Shown: in pieces, positions 35,604-45,152 of the stretch
How the letters are laid out: each line of letters begins with the position of its first letter
Numbering within the stretch: the first letter of the stretch is position 1
Source of the DNA: Macondimonas sp045864775
GTDB lineage: Bacteria > Pseudomonadota > Gammaproteobacteria > UBA5335
Length of the DNA: 64,000 bases
Reading direction: 5' to 3'
Assembly: GCA_045864775.1 (NCBI GenBank)
Contig: BTVR01000002.1
Span: 620,001 to 684,000, forward strand
Notes under the pieces: generated by a model
Database searches by the model: none
What the model was told of the DNA's origin: nothing
What the model saw: only the letters and a program-made list of their open reading frames with translations
Position numbers and translations under genes: made by a program

Positions 35604-37367
35604 ATGGATTGGGCCGCCTGGCTGACGCTCGCAATCCTCGCCGGCATGGTCGGCACGCTGATCTTCACGAATCTCGCCGCCGATGCGGTGTTTCTGGGCG
35701 CCGTGACCCTGCTCATGGTCTCTGGCATCCTCACGCCCAAGGAAGCGTTCGCGGGCTTCGGCAACGAAGGCATGATCACCGTCGGCGTGCTGTGCATCGT
35801 GGCCGTGGCGCTGGAGGAGACGGGCGGCATCCACTGGCTGGTGCAGAACGTGCTGCGCCGCCCGCGCTCGCTGCGCCATGCGCTGTGGCGCACGATGGCA
35901 CCGACCGCCGTCTTCAGCGCCTTTCTGAACAACACGCCGCAGGTCGCGATGATGATCCCGGCCATCAACGGCTGGGCCAAGAAGTTCAACCTGCCCGCCT
36001 CCAAGCTGCTGTTGCCCATGAACTACGCGACGATCCTGGGCGGCACCTGCGCCCTGATCGGGACCAGCACCAATCTCGTCGTCGCCAGCATGCTGATCGG
36101 CGAGGACATTCATCTCAGCCTCTTCAGCATCGCGCCGGTCGGCATTCCGGTGGCCATCGTGGGCATCGGGTTCCTGCTGCTCTTCACCGACCGGCTGCTG
36201 CCCGACCGGCGCCCGGCCATCAGCCACATGGCCGATCCGCGCGAGTACAGCGTCGAGATGCTGGTGGAAAGCAATGGACCGCTGGTCGGCCAGAGCATCG
36301 AACAGGCGGGCCTGCGCCACCTGCCGGGCCTGTACCTGGCCGAAATCGACCGGCGCGGCCAGATCCTCGCGGCGGTCTCGCCCCGGGAGCCGCTGCAGGC
36401 CGGCGACCGCCTGCTGTTCGTGGGCATGGTCGACTCGGTGGTCGAACTGCAGAAAATCCGCGGATTGACGCCGGCCACCCAGCAGATCTTCAAGCTGGAA
36501 GGCCCGCGCTCGGGTCGCAGCCTGGTGGAAGCCGTGGTCTCCGGCAGCGGACCGCTGGCCGGCAGCAGCATCCGCGACGTCGGTTTCCGCACGCGCTACA
36601 ACGCCGTGGTCATCGCCGTGGCCCGCAGCGGTGAGCGCCTCGATCAGAAAGTCGGCGACATCGAGCTGGAACGCGGCGATACGCTGCTGCTGGAGGCGCG
36701 CCCCAACTTCTTCGAGGAACACCGCAACTCGCGCGACTTCCTGCTGGTGCGCCGCATCGAGGATTCCAGCCCGCCGCGCCATGAGCACGCCCGCCGCGCG
36801 GTCCTGATCATGCTGGGCATGATCCTGAGCGTTTCCTTCGGGCTGTTCAGCATGCTGGAAGCCGCCCTGCTCGCCGCCGGCCTGATGATTGCGTCGGGCT
36901 GCGTCGGCGGCGATACCGCCCGACGCAGCATCGACTGGCCCACGCTGATCGTCATCGGCGCCTCCTTCGGGCTCAGCGCCGCGCTGGAGAAGACCGGCGC
37001 GGCGCGCGCGGTCACCGATGCGCTGATGGGCTTCACCGGCACCGATCCGACCGGCAACCTCATCATGATCTATGCCGTGACCGTGCTGCTCACCAACATC
37101 ATCACCAACAACGCGGCGGCCGCGCTCATGTTCCCGTTCGCGGTCAGCACGGCGCACCAGCTGGATGTCAGCCTGCTGCCCTTCGGCATGGCGATCCTGA
37201 TGGGCGCCTCGGCTGCCTATGCCACGCCCATGGGCTATCAGACCAATCTCATGGTGATGGGCCCGGGTGGCTACCGATTCATCGACTATGTACGATTGGG
37301 CGTGCCGTTGACGCTGATCACCTCGGTCGTCACGCTGATCCTGATTCCACGCATCTGGTCTTTCTAG
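35604..37367 (+). CDS. SLC13/DASS-type permease with two RCK_C domains, probable sulfate transporter
   Basis: Inner-membrane anion permease. N-terminal membrane helices (WLTLAILAGMVGTLIF, AVFLGAVTLLMVSG, ITVGVLCIVAVALEETGG) include the family's SNT-like loops (FLNNTPQVAMMIP, LIGTSTNLVVASML). Two cytoplasmic RCK_C/TrkA-C domains sit in the middle (around SVEMLVESNGPLVGQSI and LVEAVVSGSGPLAGSSI), then more helices including TNIITNNAAAALMFPF and a second motif near GYQTNLMVMGPGGY. At 587 aa it matches the SLC13-RCK proteins often linked to sulfate assimilation. The sat-cysC gene 73 bp downstream supports sulfate as substrate. Confidence 0.85.
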   Translation: MDWAAWLTLAILAGMVGTLIFTNLAADAVFLGAVTLLMVSGILTPKEAFAGFGNEGMITVGVLCIVAVALEETGGIHWLVQNVLRRPRSLRHALWRTMAPTAVFSAFLNNTPQVAMMIPAINGWAKKFNLPASKLLLPMNYATILGGTCALIGTSTNLVVASMLIGEDIHLSLFSIAPVGIPVAIVGIGFLLLFTDRLLPDRRPAISHMADPREYSVEMLVESNGPLVGQSIEQAGLRHLPGLYLAEIDRRGQILAAVSPREPLQAGDRLLFVGMVDSVVELQKIRGLTPATQQIFKLEGPRSGRSLVEAVVSGSGPLAGSSIRDVGFRTRYNAVVIAVARSGERLDQKVGDIELERGDTLLLEARPNFFEEHRNSRDFLLVRRIEDSSPPRHEHARRAVLIMLGMILSVSFGLFSMLEAALLAAGLMIASGCVGGDTARRSIDWPTLIVIGASFGLSAALEKTGAARAVTDALMGFTGTDPTGNLIMIYAVTVLLTNIITNNAAAALMFPFAVSTAHQLDVSLLPFGMAILMGASAAYATPMGYQTNLMVMGPGGYRFIDYVRLGVPLTLITSVVTLILIPRIWSF

Positions 37368-37440
37368 CGCGTCTGCCGGGCCGTTCCGCACCGATGGACG
37401 CTACACCACATCTTCCCCAGGCTATCCGACAGGCAAACCG

Positions 37441-39153
37441 ATGTCCGAACTGATCCCTCCCCATGGCGGCACGCTCAAGCAACTCTATCTCGACGGCGAC
37501 GCGCGCCAGCGGATGCGGGAACAGGCCCGCAACTATGTCGGCTGGAATCTCACCGCCCGTCAGCTCTGCGACCTGGAACTGCTGCTCAACGGCGGCTTCT
37601 CGCCGCTGGAAGGCTTCATGGGACAGGCGGACTACGACGCCGTCCTCACCGGCATGCGCCTGGCCGACGGGACGCTGTGGCCCATGCCGATCACGCTCGA
37701 TGTGGACCCCGCGTTCGCCGACAAGCTCGAACTGGGCGGCTGGATCGGCCTGCACGATCCCGAGGGCGTGCTGATCGCGGTCATGCGCGTCGACGATCGC
37801 TGGCAGCCGGACCTCGGCGCCGAGGGCGAGGCGGTGTTCGGTACGCGCGACGAGGCCCATCCGGGCGTCGCGCATCTGCTGCGCCGCAGCCATCCGGTCT
37901 ATCTCGGCGGCCCGGTGCACGGTCTGGACGCGCCGACGCACTATGACTTCAAGAGCCGCCGTCACAGCCCGCTCGAAATGCGCACCCTGTTCGACAAGCT
38001 GGGCTGGCGCCGCATCGTCGCCTTCCAGACCCGCAATCCCATGCACCGCGCGCACCAGGAACTCACCATCCGCGCCGCGCGCGAGGCCGAGGCCAACCTG
38101 CTCATCCATCCCGTGGTCGGCATGACCAAGCCGGGCGACATCGACTACTACACGCGCGTGCGCTGCTACGAACAACTGCTCAAGCGCTACCCGGAGCAGA
38201 CCACCCAGCTCAGCCTGTTGCCGCTGGCCATGCGCATGGGCGGTCCGCGCGAGGCGCTCTGGCACGCCATCATCCGCAAGAACCACGGCTGCACCCACTT
38301 CATCGTCGGGCGCGACCATGCCGGTCCCGGCAAGGACAGCCAGGGACGCGACTTCTACGGCCCTTACGACGCCCAGGAACTGGTCGCGCGCCATCAGGAC
38401 GAACTGGGCATCACCATGGTGCCCTTCCAGGAAATGGTCTACGTCGAGAACCGCGCCCAGTACGCGCCCGACAACGAGATCCAGCCCGGCGAAACGGTGC
38501 TGAACATCTCGGGCACCGAATTCCGCCGCCGCCTGCGCGAGGGCGCCGAGATCCCCGAGTGGTTCTCCTATCCCGAGGTGGTCGCCGAACTCAAGCGCAG
38601 CTATCCGCCGCGGCGCCAGCAGGGCTTCACCGTGTTCTTCACCGGCCTGTCGGGCTCCGGCAAGTCCACCATCGCCAATGCGCTCATGGTCAAGCTCATG
38701 GAAATGGGTGGCCGGCCGGTCACCCTGCTGGACGGCGATCTGGTGCGCAAGCACCTGTCCAGCGAGCTGGGCTTCTCCAAGGAGCACCGCAACCTCAATA
38801 TCCTGCGCATCGGCTACGTCGCGGCCGAGATCACCAAGCACCGCGGCATCGCCGTGTGCGCGCCGATTGCGCCCTATGCCGACACCCGGCGTCAGGTGCG
38901 CGACATGGTGCAGGCCGGCGGCGGCTTCATCGAGGTGCATGTGGCGACCCCGATCGAGGTCTGCGAGGCGCGCGATCGCAAGGGGCTCTACGCCAAGGCC
39001 CGCGCTGGCCTGATCCCCGAGTTCACCGGCGTGTCCGATCCCTACGAGGTGCCCGAACAGCCCGAGCTGGTGATCGACACCCGGGATTGCTCGGCGGACG
39101 AGGCGGCACAGCGCGTCTTGCTCAAGCTGGAAAGCCTGGGTTACATCGGCTGA
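37441..39153 (+). CDS. Bifunctional sulfate adenylyltransferase / adenylylsulfate kinase (Sat-CysC fusion)
   Basis: Makes APS from sulfate and ATP, then PAPS from APS. The N-terminal ATP sulfurylase domain (about residues 1-390) has the nucleotide motif FQTRNPMHRAHQEL, GRDHAGPGKDS and the ISGTEFRRRLREG segment. The C-terminal APS kinase (about 395-570) has the P-loop FTGLSGSGKSTIANAL, LLDGDLVRKHLSSELGFSK and CAPIAPYADTRRQVRDM. The product is 570 aa. Single-chain Sat-CysC differs from the CysDN-CysC route of enterics. Both active sites look complete, so both activities are expected. Confidence 0.95.
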   Translation: MSELIPPHGGTLKQLYLDGDARQRMREQARNYVGWNLTARQLCDLELLLNGGFSPLEGFMGQADYDAVLTGMRLADGTLWPMPITLDVDPAFADKLELGGWIGLHDPEGVLIAVMRVDDRWQPDLGAEGEAVFGTRDEAHPGVAHLLRRSHPVYLGGPVHGLDAPTHYDFKSRRHSPLEMRTLFDKLGWRRIVAFQTRNPMHRAHQELTIRAAREAEANLLIHPVVGMTKPGDIDYYTRVRCYEQLLKRYPEQTTQLSLLPLAMRMGGPREALWHAIIRKNHGCTHFIVGRDHAGPGKDSQGRDFYGPYDAQELVARHQDELGITMVPFQEMVYVENRAQYAPDNEIQPGETVLNISGTEFRRRLREGAEIPEWFSYPEVVAELKRSYPPRRQQGFTVFFTGLSGSGKSTIANALMVKLMEMGGRPVTLLDGDLVRKHLSSELGFSKEHRNLNILRIGYVAAEITKHRGIAVCAPIAPYADTRRQVRDMVQAGGGFIEVHVATPIEVCEARDRKGLYAKARAGLIPEFTGVSDPYEVPEQPELVIDTRDCSADEAAQRVLLKLESLGYIG

Positions 39154-39212
39154 CGCCGGTTGGGCATGGATCCTGCTGCTCGGTAGAGCATATTTCCGGA
39201 GGAGTCGTCGCG

Positions 39213-40133
39213 ATGGGCCTGGAATTTCATTGTGTGGACGCCTTCAGCGACACGCCCTATCAGGGCGCGCCCATTCTGGTGTTTCCGCGCGCAGAGGGGC
39301 TGGTGGAAGCCCAGATGCGGCGCATCGCCCGCGAATTCGGCTACGCGGACGCGGTGTTCCTGCAACGCGAAGCGGACACCCAGCGCTGGCAGATGCATCT
39401 GTTCGACGCACGCGGCATGCCCCAGCCCTTTGCCGGCCATCCAGTGGTCGCGGCCGGCGCCGTGCTGGTCGAGGCGGGCGTCCTGCCGGCCGCCGAGGGT
39501 GAACTGCAGTGCAGCTTCGGGCTGCCGATCGGGCAGTTGGATGTGCTGCTGCAGTGCAAGGATGGGCGCGTGGTGCACAGCGCCTTTCGCATGGCCTGCG
39601 ATCTGGCCGTGGATGCCTATGTCCCGAGCGCTCGGGACATCGCCGCCATACTGAGCCTTCCCGATCCCGACGTGATCGGCCTGTCGGGACACGTTCCGCT
39701 GAGCCTGCGCGGGCCGCTCGCCTGCTTCGTCGTCCCGCTCAAGGATGCGCTGATCCTGCGCCAGGCCGCTTTCGACCGCGCCGCCTGGGTGCGTTCCAGC
39801 GCGACCGCCACCCTGCCGCCGCAGATCCTGGCCATCGCGCCCGCCGCGGGACCCAAGCAAAAGGGCGCACTGCGTCTGGAAGCGCGTCTGTTCGGTCTGG
39901 ACATCGCGCCGAACGAGGATCCGCCCATCGGCTCGGCGATGCCGGCGCTGGCCAGCTTCATGGCCTTGTCGGAACCGGCCGATCCCTTGCGGTTCACCGT
40001 CCTGCGCGGCATGGGACACGGCCGCCTCAGCACGCTGGAAGTCGGCGCGGAACGCAGCGGACAGACCGTGATGCAGGTCATCGTCGGCGGCGCCGTCACC
40101 CCCGTTGCCAAGGGCCAACTCGTGACCGAATGA
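39213..40133 (+). CDS. PhzF-family isomerase-like protein
   Basis: Two-domain PhzF/DapF-fold protein of unknown substrate. Typical blocks are VDAFSDTPYQGAPILVF, MHLFDARGMPQPFAGHPVVAAGAVL and the C-terminal IGSAMPALASFMAL. The place where most PhzF proteins have the catalytic Glu (consensus NLSETVF) reads FGYADAVF, i.e. Asp for Glu. A very good Shine-Dalgarno (GGAGGAG, 8 nt upstream) fixes the ATG at 39213. The product is 306 aa. It stands between sat-cysC and the malic enzyme gene, but no pathway link is obvious. Confidence 0.85.
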   Translation: MGLEFHCVDAFSDTPYQGAPILVFPRAEGLVEAQMRRIAREFGYADAVFLQREADTQRWQMHLFDARGMPQPFAGHPVVAAGAVLVEAGVLPAAEGELQCSFGLPIGQLDVLLQCKDGRVVHSAFRMACDLAVDAYVPSARDIAAILSLPDPDVIGLSGHVPLSLRGPLACFVVPLKDALILRQAAFDRAAWVRSSATATLPPQILAIAPAAGPKQKGALRLEARLFGLDIAPNEDPPIGSAMPALASFMALSEPADPLRFTVLRGMGHGRLSTLEVGAERSGQTVMQVIVGGAVTPVAKGQLVTE

Positions 40134-40220
40134 TGCGGCGCGGGTGCAGACGGGCATCCCACGGGGTATCATACGGCCCAAATCCCGAGCCGGCATCGCC
40201 CAACCTGCGAAGACAAGTCC

Positions 40221-41546
40221 ATGAAAATCCCAGAGATTCTGATCGTCGAATCCGCCCATAAGCCCGGCAGCCTGGGCAAGATCCTCACCGTCATCGGCGA
40301 GGCGGGCATCGTGGTGGAACATCTCAACGCCATCCGCCGCGACCAGGATCAGACGATCTGGGAAATGACCCTTGAAATGGACCCGGCGACCGACTACGGC
40401 GTCATCGACCAGATCAACGCCCTGCCGAATGCCAAGATCCTCGGCCGTTCCGACCGCATCATGGACCGGCATCGCGACGGCAAGATCCGCATGACCTCGC
40501 GCGTGCCCCTGTCTTCCACCCAGCAGTTGCGCGACATCTATACGCCCGGCGTGGCGCGGGTCTCCCTGGCGATCCAGGCGGACCCGGCGCTGCAATGGGA
40601 ATACACGGCGCTCAAGCACACCGTCGCCATCATCACCAACGGCACCGCCGTGCTGGGCCTGGGCGATGTCGGCGTCGCGGCCTCACTGCCCGTGATGGAG
40701 GGCAAATCGGCCCTCTTCGCCAAGCTGATCGGCATCAGCGGCATCCCCATCCTGATCGACGAGAAAGACCCCCAGCGGCTGATCGACACCATCTGCGCCA
40801 TCGCCCCTTCCTTCGGCGCCATCCAGCTCGAGGACATCGCCGCGCCCCTGTGCTTCGAGGTGGAAGAAGGGCTCAAGGCACGCCTGGACCGACCGGTGAT
40901 GCACGACGATCAGCACGGCACGGCCGTGGTTACCCTGGCGGCGCTCATCAACGCCGCCGCCCGCGTGGGCGTCGACCTGCGCGACAGCGTCGTCGGCCAG
41001 ATCGGGCTGGGCGCCGCCGGCATCGGCATCGCCCGCCTGCTGCGCAGCTACGGCGTCAAGCGGGTGCTGGGCACGGATCTGCGCGCCCATGCCGTCGACC
41101 GGCTCGAGCGCAGTGGCGGCGAGGGCCGCAGCCTGGAAGCGCTGATGGCCGAAGCCGACATCGTCGTCGCGACCACCGGCGTGCCCGGGCTGATCAAGCC
41201 CGAATATGTGCGGCCGGGCCAGATCATCCTGGCGCTGTCGAACCCCGATCCCGAAATCGCCCCGCGCAAGGCATTGCAACAGGGCGCCATCTTCGCCGCC
41301 GACGGCGGCAGCGTGAACAATGCGCTGGGCTTCCCCGGCCTGTTCCGCGGCGCGCTGGACGCCCGTGCAACGCAGTTTACCGACGCCATGCTCTTTGCGG
41401 CGGCCAACACTCTCGCCGAGCTGACCCCGCCCGACGCCCTCGTGCCCTATGTGCTGGATCTCGACGTCCACACCCGGGTTGCGGCGGCTGTCAAGGACGC
41501 CGCCCTCGGGCTGGCCTCCCGGGGAACCTTGCAACTCAGCATCTAG
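40221..41546 (+). CDS. NAD-dependent malic enzyme with N-terminal ACT domain
   Basis: Oxidative decarboxylation of malate to pyruvate. An N-terminal ACT domain (residues about 1-75; SAHKPGSLGKILTVIGEAGI) suggests amino-acid or metabolite control. The catalytic part has IYTPGVARVSLAI with the catalytic Tyr, MEGKSALFAKLIG with Lys, LEDIAAPLCFEVE, MHDDQHGTAVVTLAAL for metal binding and a Rossmann loop GLGAAGIGIARLL. It is 441 aa, the short bacterial type without a phosphotransacetylase domain. ACT fusion to malic enzyme is known but less common. Confidence 0.93.
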   Translation: MKIPEILIVESAHKPGSLGKILTVIGEAGIVVEHLNAIRRDQDQTIWEMTLEMDPATDYGVIDQINALPNAKILGRSDRIMDRHRDGKIRMTSRVPLSSTQQLRDIYTPGVARVSLAIQADPALQWEYTALKHTVAIITNGTAVLGLGDVGVAASLPVMEGKSALFAKLIGISGIPILIDEKDPQRLIDTICAIAPSFGAIQLEDIAAPLCFEVEEGLKARLDRPVMHDDQHGTAVVTLAALINAAARVGVDLRDSVVGQIGLGAAGIGIARLLRSYGVKRVLGTDLRAHAVDRLERSGGEGRSLEALMAEADIVVATTGVPGLIKPEYVRPGQIILALSNPDPEIAPRKALQQGAIFAADGGSVNNALGFPGLFRGALDARATQFTDAMLFAAANTLAELTPPDALVPYVLDLDVHTRVAAAVKDAALGLASRGTLQLSI

Positions 41547-41672
41547 GTCGGCGCCGTCACGGCCCGCCGAAAGGTCGGCTCCATCGGTTCACGACGACGT
41601 CGAAATCTTCGCGCATTTCATTGTGAACCCGACAGTGAAAGGTGGACGCAGAGGCAGCCGCGACGCAATGGC

Positions 41673-42383
41673 TCACGGGGACATGACTGGCCAGGGCAGG
41701 CGTGCGGGCATCGGCGGGGCGGGCAGTTCGAGCCGCCCGGGATCGATGGGCGCACGGGACAGTCGCTCCAGCCGGATATCCTTGCCGTAGCGCAGCAACG
41801 CAAGCCCGCCCTCGCGTTCCAGTTCGGGTGGCAGGTCGAGCGGCCCGGCGCCCAGCAGGCGGCCATAGCGGCGCAGTTGCTGCACCAGCGCGACCTGCAC
41901 CCGCTGCAGTTCGGGGTCGGCCGCGAGCACAACGGTTTCAGCGACAGTCGTTCCATCGGGCAGTCGGCCGCTGGCGTTGTAGACGGCGCCGGCAATGCCG
42001 GCGACTTGCTCCTGCGCGCCGGTCGCGCCCCTCAGCCGGAAGGCCACCGGCCCGAGCGGCCCGGCCTCGCTGAGCAGCGACTGCAACACCGGCCCCAGCG
42101 GACCCTGCTGGGCATCGTCCAGATCGATGACCTGCCACATGCCGTCCAGCCAGCGCACCCAATATCCGCTGCCTTCGCGAAACAGCAGCACCTGGCCGTT
42201 CCAGCTCAGGCGCAGCGCGGCGTCGTCGCGGTACTCCACCGTCAGCGGCGCGCCGTCCTCGACCCGCCAGACTTCGGTGACGTCGGCCGAGGCCGTCGAT
42301 GTGAACAGCGCGGCCAGCGCCAGCAGCGCCCAGCACCACAGGCGCTTGCCCGCCCGGCCGGCCGATGGGGTAGTCTTCCGCAT
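41673..42383 (-). CDS. Uncharacterised exported protein
   Basis: I do not recognise the family. From the ATG at 42383 there is a signal peptide (about residues 14-33, RLWCWALLALAALFTSTASA, cut before DVTEVW) and then a 200-residue soluble, presumably periplasmic, domain: beta-rich start (VEYRDDAALRLSWNGQVLLF) with a helical middle and a Pro-rich end (LELPAPPMPARLPWP). No Cys follows the signal, so it is not a lipoprotein. It is 236 aa. It is divergent from the GT9 gene, with 30 bp between the starts. Confidence 0.75.
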   Translation of the reverse strand: MRKTTPSAGRAGKRLWCWALLALAALFTSTASADVTEVWRVEDGAPLTVEYRDDAALRLSWNGQVLLFREGSGYWVRWLDGMWQVIDLDDAQQGPLGPVLQSLLSEAGPLGPVAFRLRGATGAQEQVAGIAGAVYNASGRLPDGTTVAETVVLAADPELQRVQVALVQQLRRYGRLLGAGPLDLPPELEREGGLALLRYGKDIRLERLSRAPIDPGRLELPAPPMPARLPWPVMSP

Positions 42384-42413
42384 CCTGAAATGTCTCCGCG
42401 ATTTCGCCAAACC

Positions 42414-43451
42414 ATGAGCGTACCCGAATCGATCTGCCTGTTGCGCCTGTCCGCCCTGGGCGACGTGACGCATGTCCTGCCCATTGTCCACACCCTGCGC
42501 CGGCACTGGCCGCAAACCCGGCTGACCTGGGTCATCGGCAAGCTCGAGGCGCGCCTGGTGGGCGATCTGCCGGATGTGGAATTCATCGTCTTCGACAAGG
42601 GTGCAGGCTGGCGCGGCTACCGCGATCTGCACCGCCAACTGGCGGGCCGGCGCTTCGATCTCGCCTTCATCATGCAGGTCGCGCTGCGTGCCAACCTCGC
42701 CAGCCTGGCCATCCGCGCGCCGGTCCGCATCGGTTTCGACCGCGCGCGCGCCAAGGACGGCCATGGCCTCTTCGTCAATCGGCGCATTGCGCCAGGCCCG
42801 GGCGCGCACGTCATCGAGGGTTTCTTCGGCTTTCTGCAAGCAGCCGGGCTCGCGGCGCGTGAATGGTGCTGGGATTTGCCCATTCCGGCGGAGGCGCAGG
42901 CGTGGGCGGCGGCGCAATGCCCGCCTGATCGACGGGTGCTGCTGCTCAGCCCCTGCTCCAGCCACCCGCGGCGCAACTGGCGCGCGGAACGCTACGCCCG
43001 TGTGGCCGATCATGCGGCGCGGCGCCACGGTCTGCGCGTGGTGCTGTGCGGCGGGCCGTCGGCGGCCGAGCGCGCCATGGGCGATGCCATCCTCGCGGCC
43101 ACGACCGGCGAGCCGCCGGTCGATCTGATCGGCAAGGACACCCTCAAACGCTTCCTGGCGCTGCTGGAACGCGCCTGCGTGCTCATCAGCCCGGATTCGG
43201 GACCGGCCCACATGGCCACCTGCACCGGCACGCCGGTCATCGGCCTCTACGCCGCCAGCAATCCGGCCCGCAGCGGACCTTACAACAGCCGGCCGTGGTG
43301 CGTGGACCGCTACGATGCGGCGGCGCGGCATTTCCTCGGCAGACCGGCAAGCGAACTCGCCTGGGGCCGCAAGCTGGAGTTTCCCGGCGTGATGGACCTC
43401 ATCGAGCCCGAAGCCGTGATCGAGCGGCTCGACGCCCTCATGGCCCGATAG
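42414..43451 (+). CDS. Glycosyltransferase family 9 (heptosyltransferase-like)
   Basis: ADP-heptose:LPS heptosyltransferase-type enzyme at the inner face of the inner membrane. Hallmarks: ICLLRLSALGDVTHVLP at the N-terminus, APVRIGFDRARAKDGHGLFV, SPCSSHPRRNWRAERYA and VLISPDSGPAHMATCTGTPV, the donor site of GT-B family 9. It is 345 aa. It most resembles WaaC/heptosyltransferase I-like proteins, but the acceptor cannot be told from sequence. It is a standalone gene, not in an LPS cluster. Confidence 0.9.
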   Translation: MSVPESICLLRLSALGDVTHVLPIVHTLRRHWPQTRLTWVIGKLEARLVGDLPDVEFIVFDKGAGWRGYRDLHRQLAGRRFDLAFIMQVALRANLASLAIRAPVRIGFDRARAKDGHGLFVNRRIAPGPGAHVIEGFFGFLQAAGLAAREWCWDLPIPAEAQAWAAAQCPPDRRVLLLSPCSSHPRRNWRAERYARVADHAARRHGLRVVLCGGPSAAERAMGDAILAATTGEPPVDLIGKDTLKRFLALLERACVLISPDSGPAHMATCTGTPVIGLYAASNPARSGPYNSRPWCVDRYDAAARHFLGRPASELAWGRKLEFPGVMDLIEPEAVIERLDALMAR

Positions 43452-43674
43452 CGATCGAGCCGTTTCCGCGCTGGTCGGGTGGCGAGCGGATGACACCGCC
43501 GAGGTGGCCTCGTGCCCCGAGGGCTGACGCGGTTAACGCCGCGCGTGGACGCCATCCCCGATGCGCGGTGACGCAGGGATCCGGCTCGCGGCGGCGCCGA
43601 TCGTCGCAGCGCTTCGGTGTCCGATCGCCTGTACCATCCGAAACGCTGCGGCGCCCGGCGCGCCAAGCCTGACC

Positions 43675-45108
43675 TCAGCGATTGCGGATGTGAATGGCGC
43701 GCTTGTCGACGGCGAGGGCGGCTTCGTGCACCGCCTCGGCCAGCGTGGGGTGTGCATGGACGGTGCGCGCCAGATCCTCGCTGCTGGCACCGAAACTCAT
43801 GGCGACCACGGCCTCGGCAATGAGCTCGGAGGCGCCCGGCCCCAGAATGTGCACGCCCAGAACACGGTCGGTACGGGAATCGGCGATGATCTTGACCATG
43901 CCTTCGCTGGTTCCCACGGCGAGCGCACGTCCGCTGGCCGCAAAGGGGAAGGTGCCGACCCGATACTCCTCGCCGGCGGCCTTGATCGCGGCCTCACTGC
44001 GCCCGACCCAGGCCATTTCGGGGTGGGTATAGAGCACCGAGGGAATGAGATCGTAATCGACGTGGCCCGCAAGGCCGGCAATGCGTTCGGCGACCGCCAC
44101 GCCCTCCTCCGAGCCCTTGTGCGCCAGCATGGGTCCACGCACGACATCGCCGATGGCATAGACGTTGGGCAGATTGGTGCGGCAATGCTCGTCGATGTCG
44201 ACATAGCCCTTTTCGTCCAGTTGCAGGCGCGCGCCGACTGCGGCCAGAGCATCGGTATTGGGGCGGCGACCAACGGCGACCACCAGCCGGTCGACCTTCA
44301 GCTCCTGGACCTCGCCCTCGGCATCCTGGTAGGCGATCTGGACCTGCCGGCGGGCGGTCTTGACTCCCGTGACGCGGCAACCGAGCCGGATGTCCAGCCC
44401 TTGGCTCGTGAAGATCTTCAGGGCCTGCCCCGCGAGATCGGCATCGGCCATGGACAGAAACTCCTTCTGCGCCTCGAGCAGCACCACCTCGGAGCCGAGC
44501 CGCCGCCAGACACTGCCCAGTTCCAGGCCGATCACGCCGGCGCCGATGATGCCGAGCCGCTTGGGCACCTCGCCAAAGGCCAAGGCCCCGCTGGAATCCA
44601 CCACCAGATCGCCGTCCTGCGGCGCGGCGCCCAGCGTCACGGGGCGCGAGCCGGGGGCGAGAATGATGTGCTGCGCACCGATCACTTCCTGCGTCTCCGT
44701 CCCAGCGGGGGTAAAGCCGACCCGGCCGGATTCCAGGAGCTGGCCCTTGCCGGTGAGCGCCGTGATCCGGTTGGTCTTGAACAGCCCGGCGATACCCTGG
44801 GTCAACGAGGCGACGACCTTGGCCTTGCGCGCCTGCATGGCGGCGAGATCGAGCCGGACGCCGCTCGTCACGATGCCATGCTCGCCCAGGCCGGCCTTGA
44901 TCTCGTGGTAGCGTTCGGAGGATTCGAGCAGCGCCTTGGACGGAATGCAGCCGACGTTGAGGCAGGTGCCGCCGAGGGAGGGCTTGCCGGCGGCGTCGAT
45001 CCAATCGTCGATACAGGCCGTCTTAAATCCCAGCTGCGCGCAGCGGATCGCCGCCACATAGCCCGCGGGGCCCGCCCCGATCACCACCACGTCGAATGAC
45101 TTTGCCAT
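43675..45108 (-). CDS. lpd: Dihydrolipoamide dehydrogenase (E3)
   Basis: FAD flavoprotein reoxidising lipoamide in the 2-oxoglutarate dehydrogenase complex. The redox disulfide is in GGTCLNVGCIPSKALL, the FAD motif VVVIGAGPAGYVAAIRCAQL is at the N-terminus, the NAD motif is LGIIGAGVIGLELGSVW, and the C-terminal catalytic His-Glu dyad is HAHPTLAEAVHEA. The product is 477 aa, ending AIHIRNR. It is the third gene of the sucA-odhB-lpd operon. A short copy of its 3' end may lie at 18309-18345. Confidence 0.97.
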   Translation of the reverse strand: MAKSFDVVVIGAGPAGYVAAIRCAQLGFKTACIDDWIDAAGKPSLGGTCLNVGCIPSKALLESSERYHEIKAGLGEHGIVTSGVRLDLAAMQARKAKVVASLTQGIAGLFKTNRITALTGKGQLLESGRVGFTPAGTETQEVIGAQHIILAPGSRPVTLGAAPQDGDLVVDSSGALAFGEVPKRLGIIGAGVIGLELGSVWRRLGSEVVLLEAQKEFLSMADADLAGQALKIFTSQGLDIRLGCRVTGVKTARRQVQIAYQDAEGEVQELKVDRLVVAVGRRPNTDALAAVGARLQLDEKGYVDIDEHCRTNLPNVYAIGDVVRGPMLAHKGSEEGVAVAERIAGLAGHVDYDLIPSVLYTHPEMAWVGRSEAAIKAAGEEYRVGTFPFAASGRALAVGTSEGMVKIIADSRTDRVLGVHILGPGASELIAEAVVAMSFGASSEDLARTVHAHPTLAEAVHEAALAVDKRAIHIRNR

Positions 45109-45152
45109 CGTGAGTCCCTGTTCGTTGAAATGTCGCGAGCGTCGCCCGGCGT

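Noticed and set aside
34461..37391. A 976-codon minus-strand gene covering the SLC13 permease
   Set aside because: Only its last third is real (lipA); the rest is the antisense of the permease and the intergenic region.
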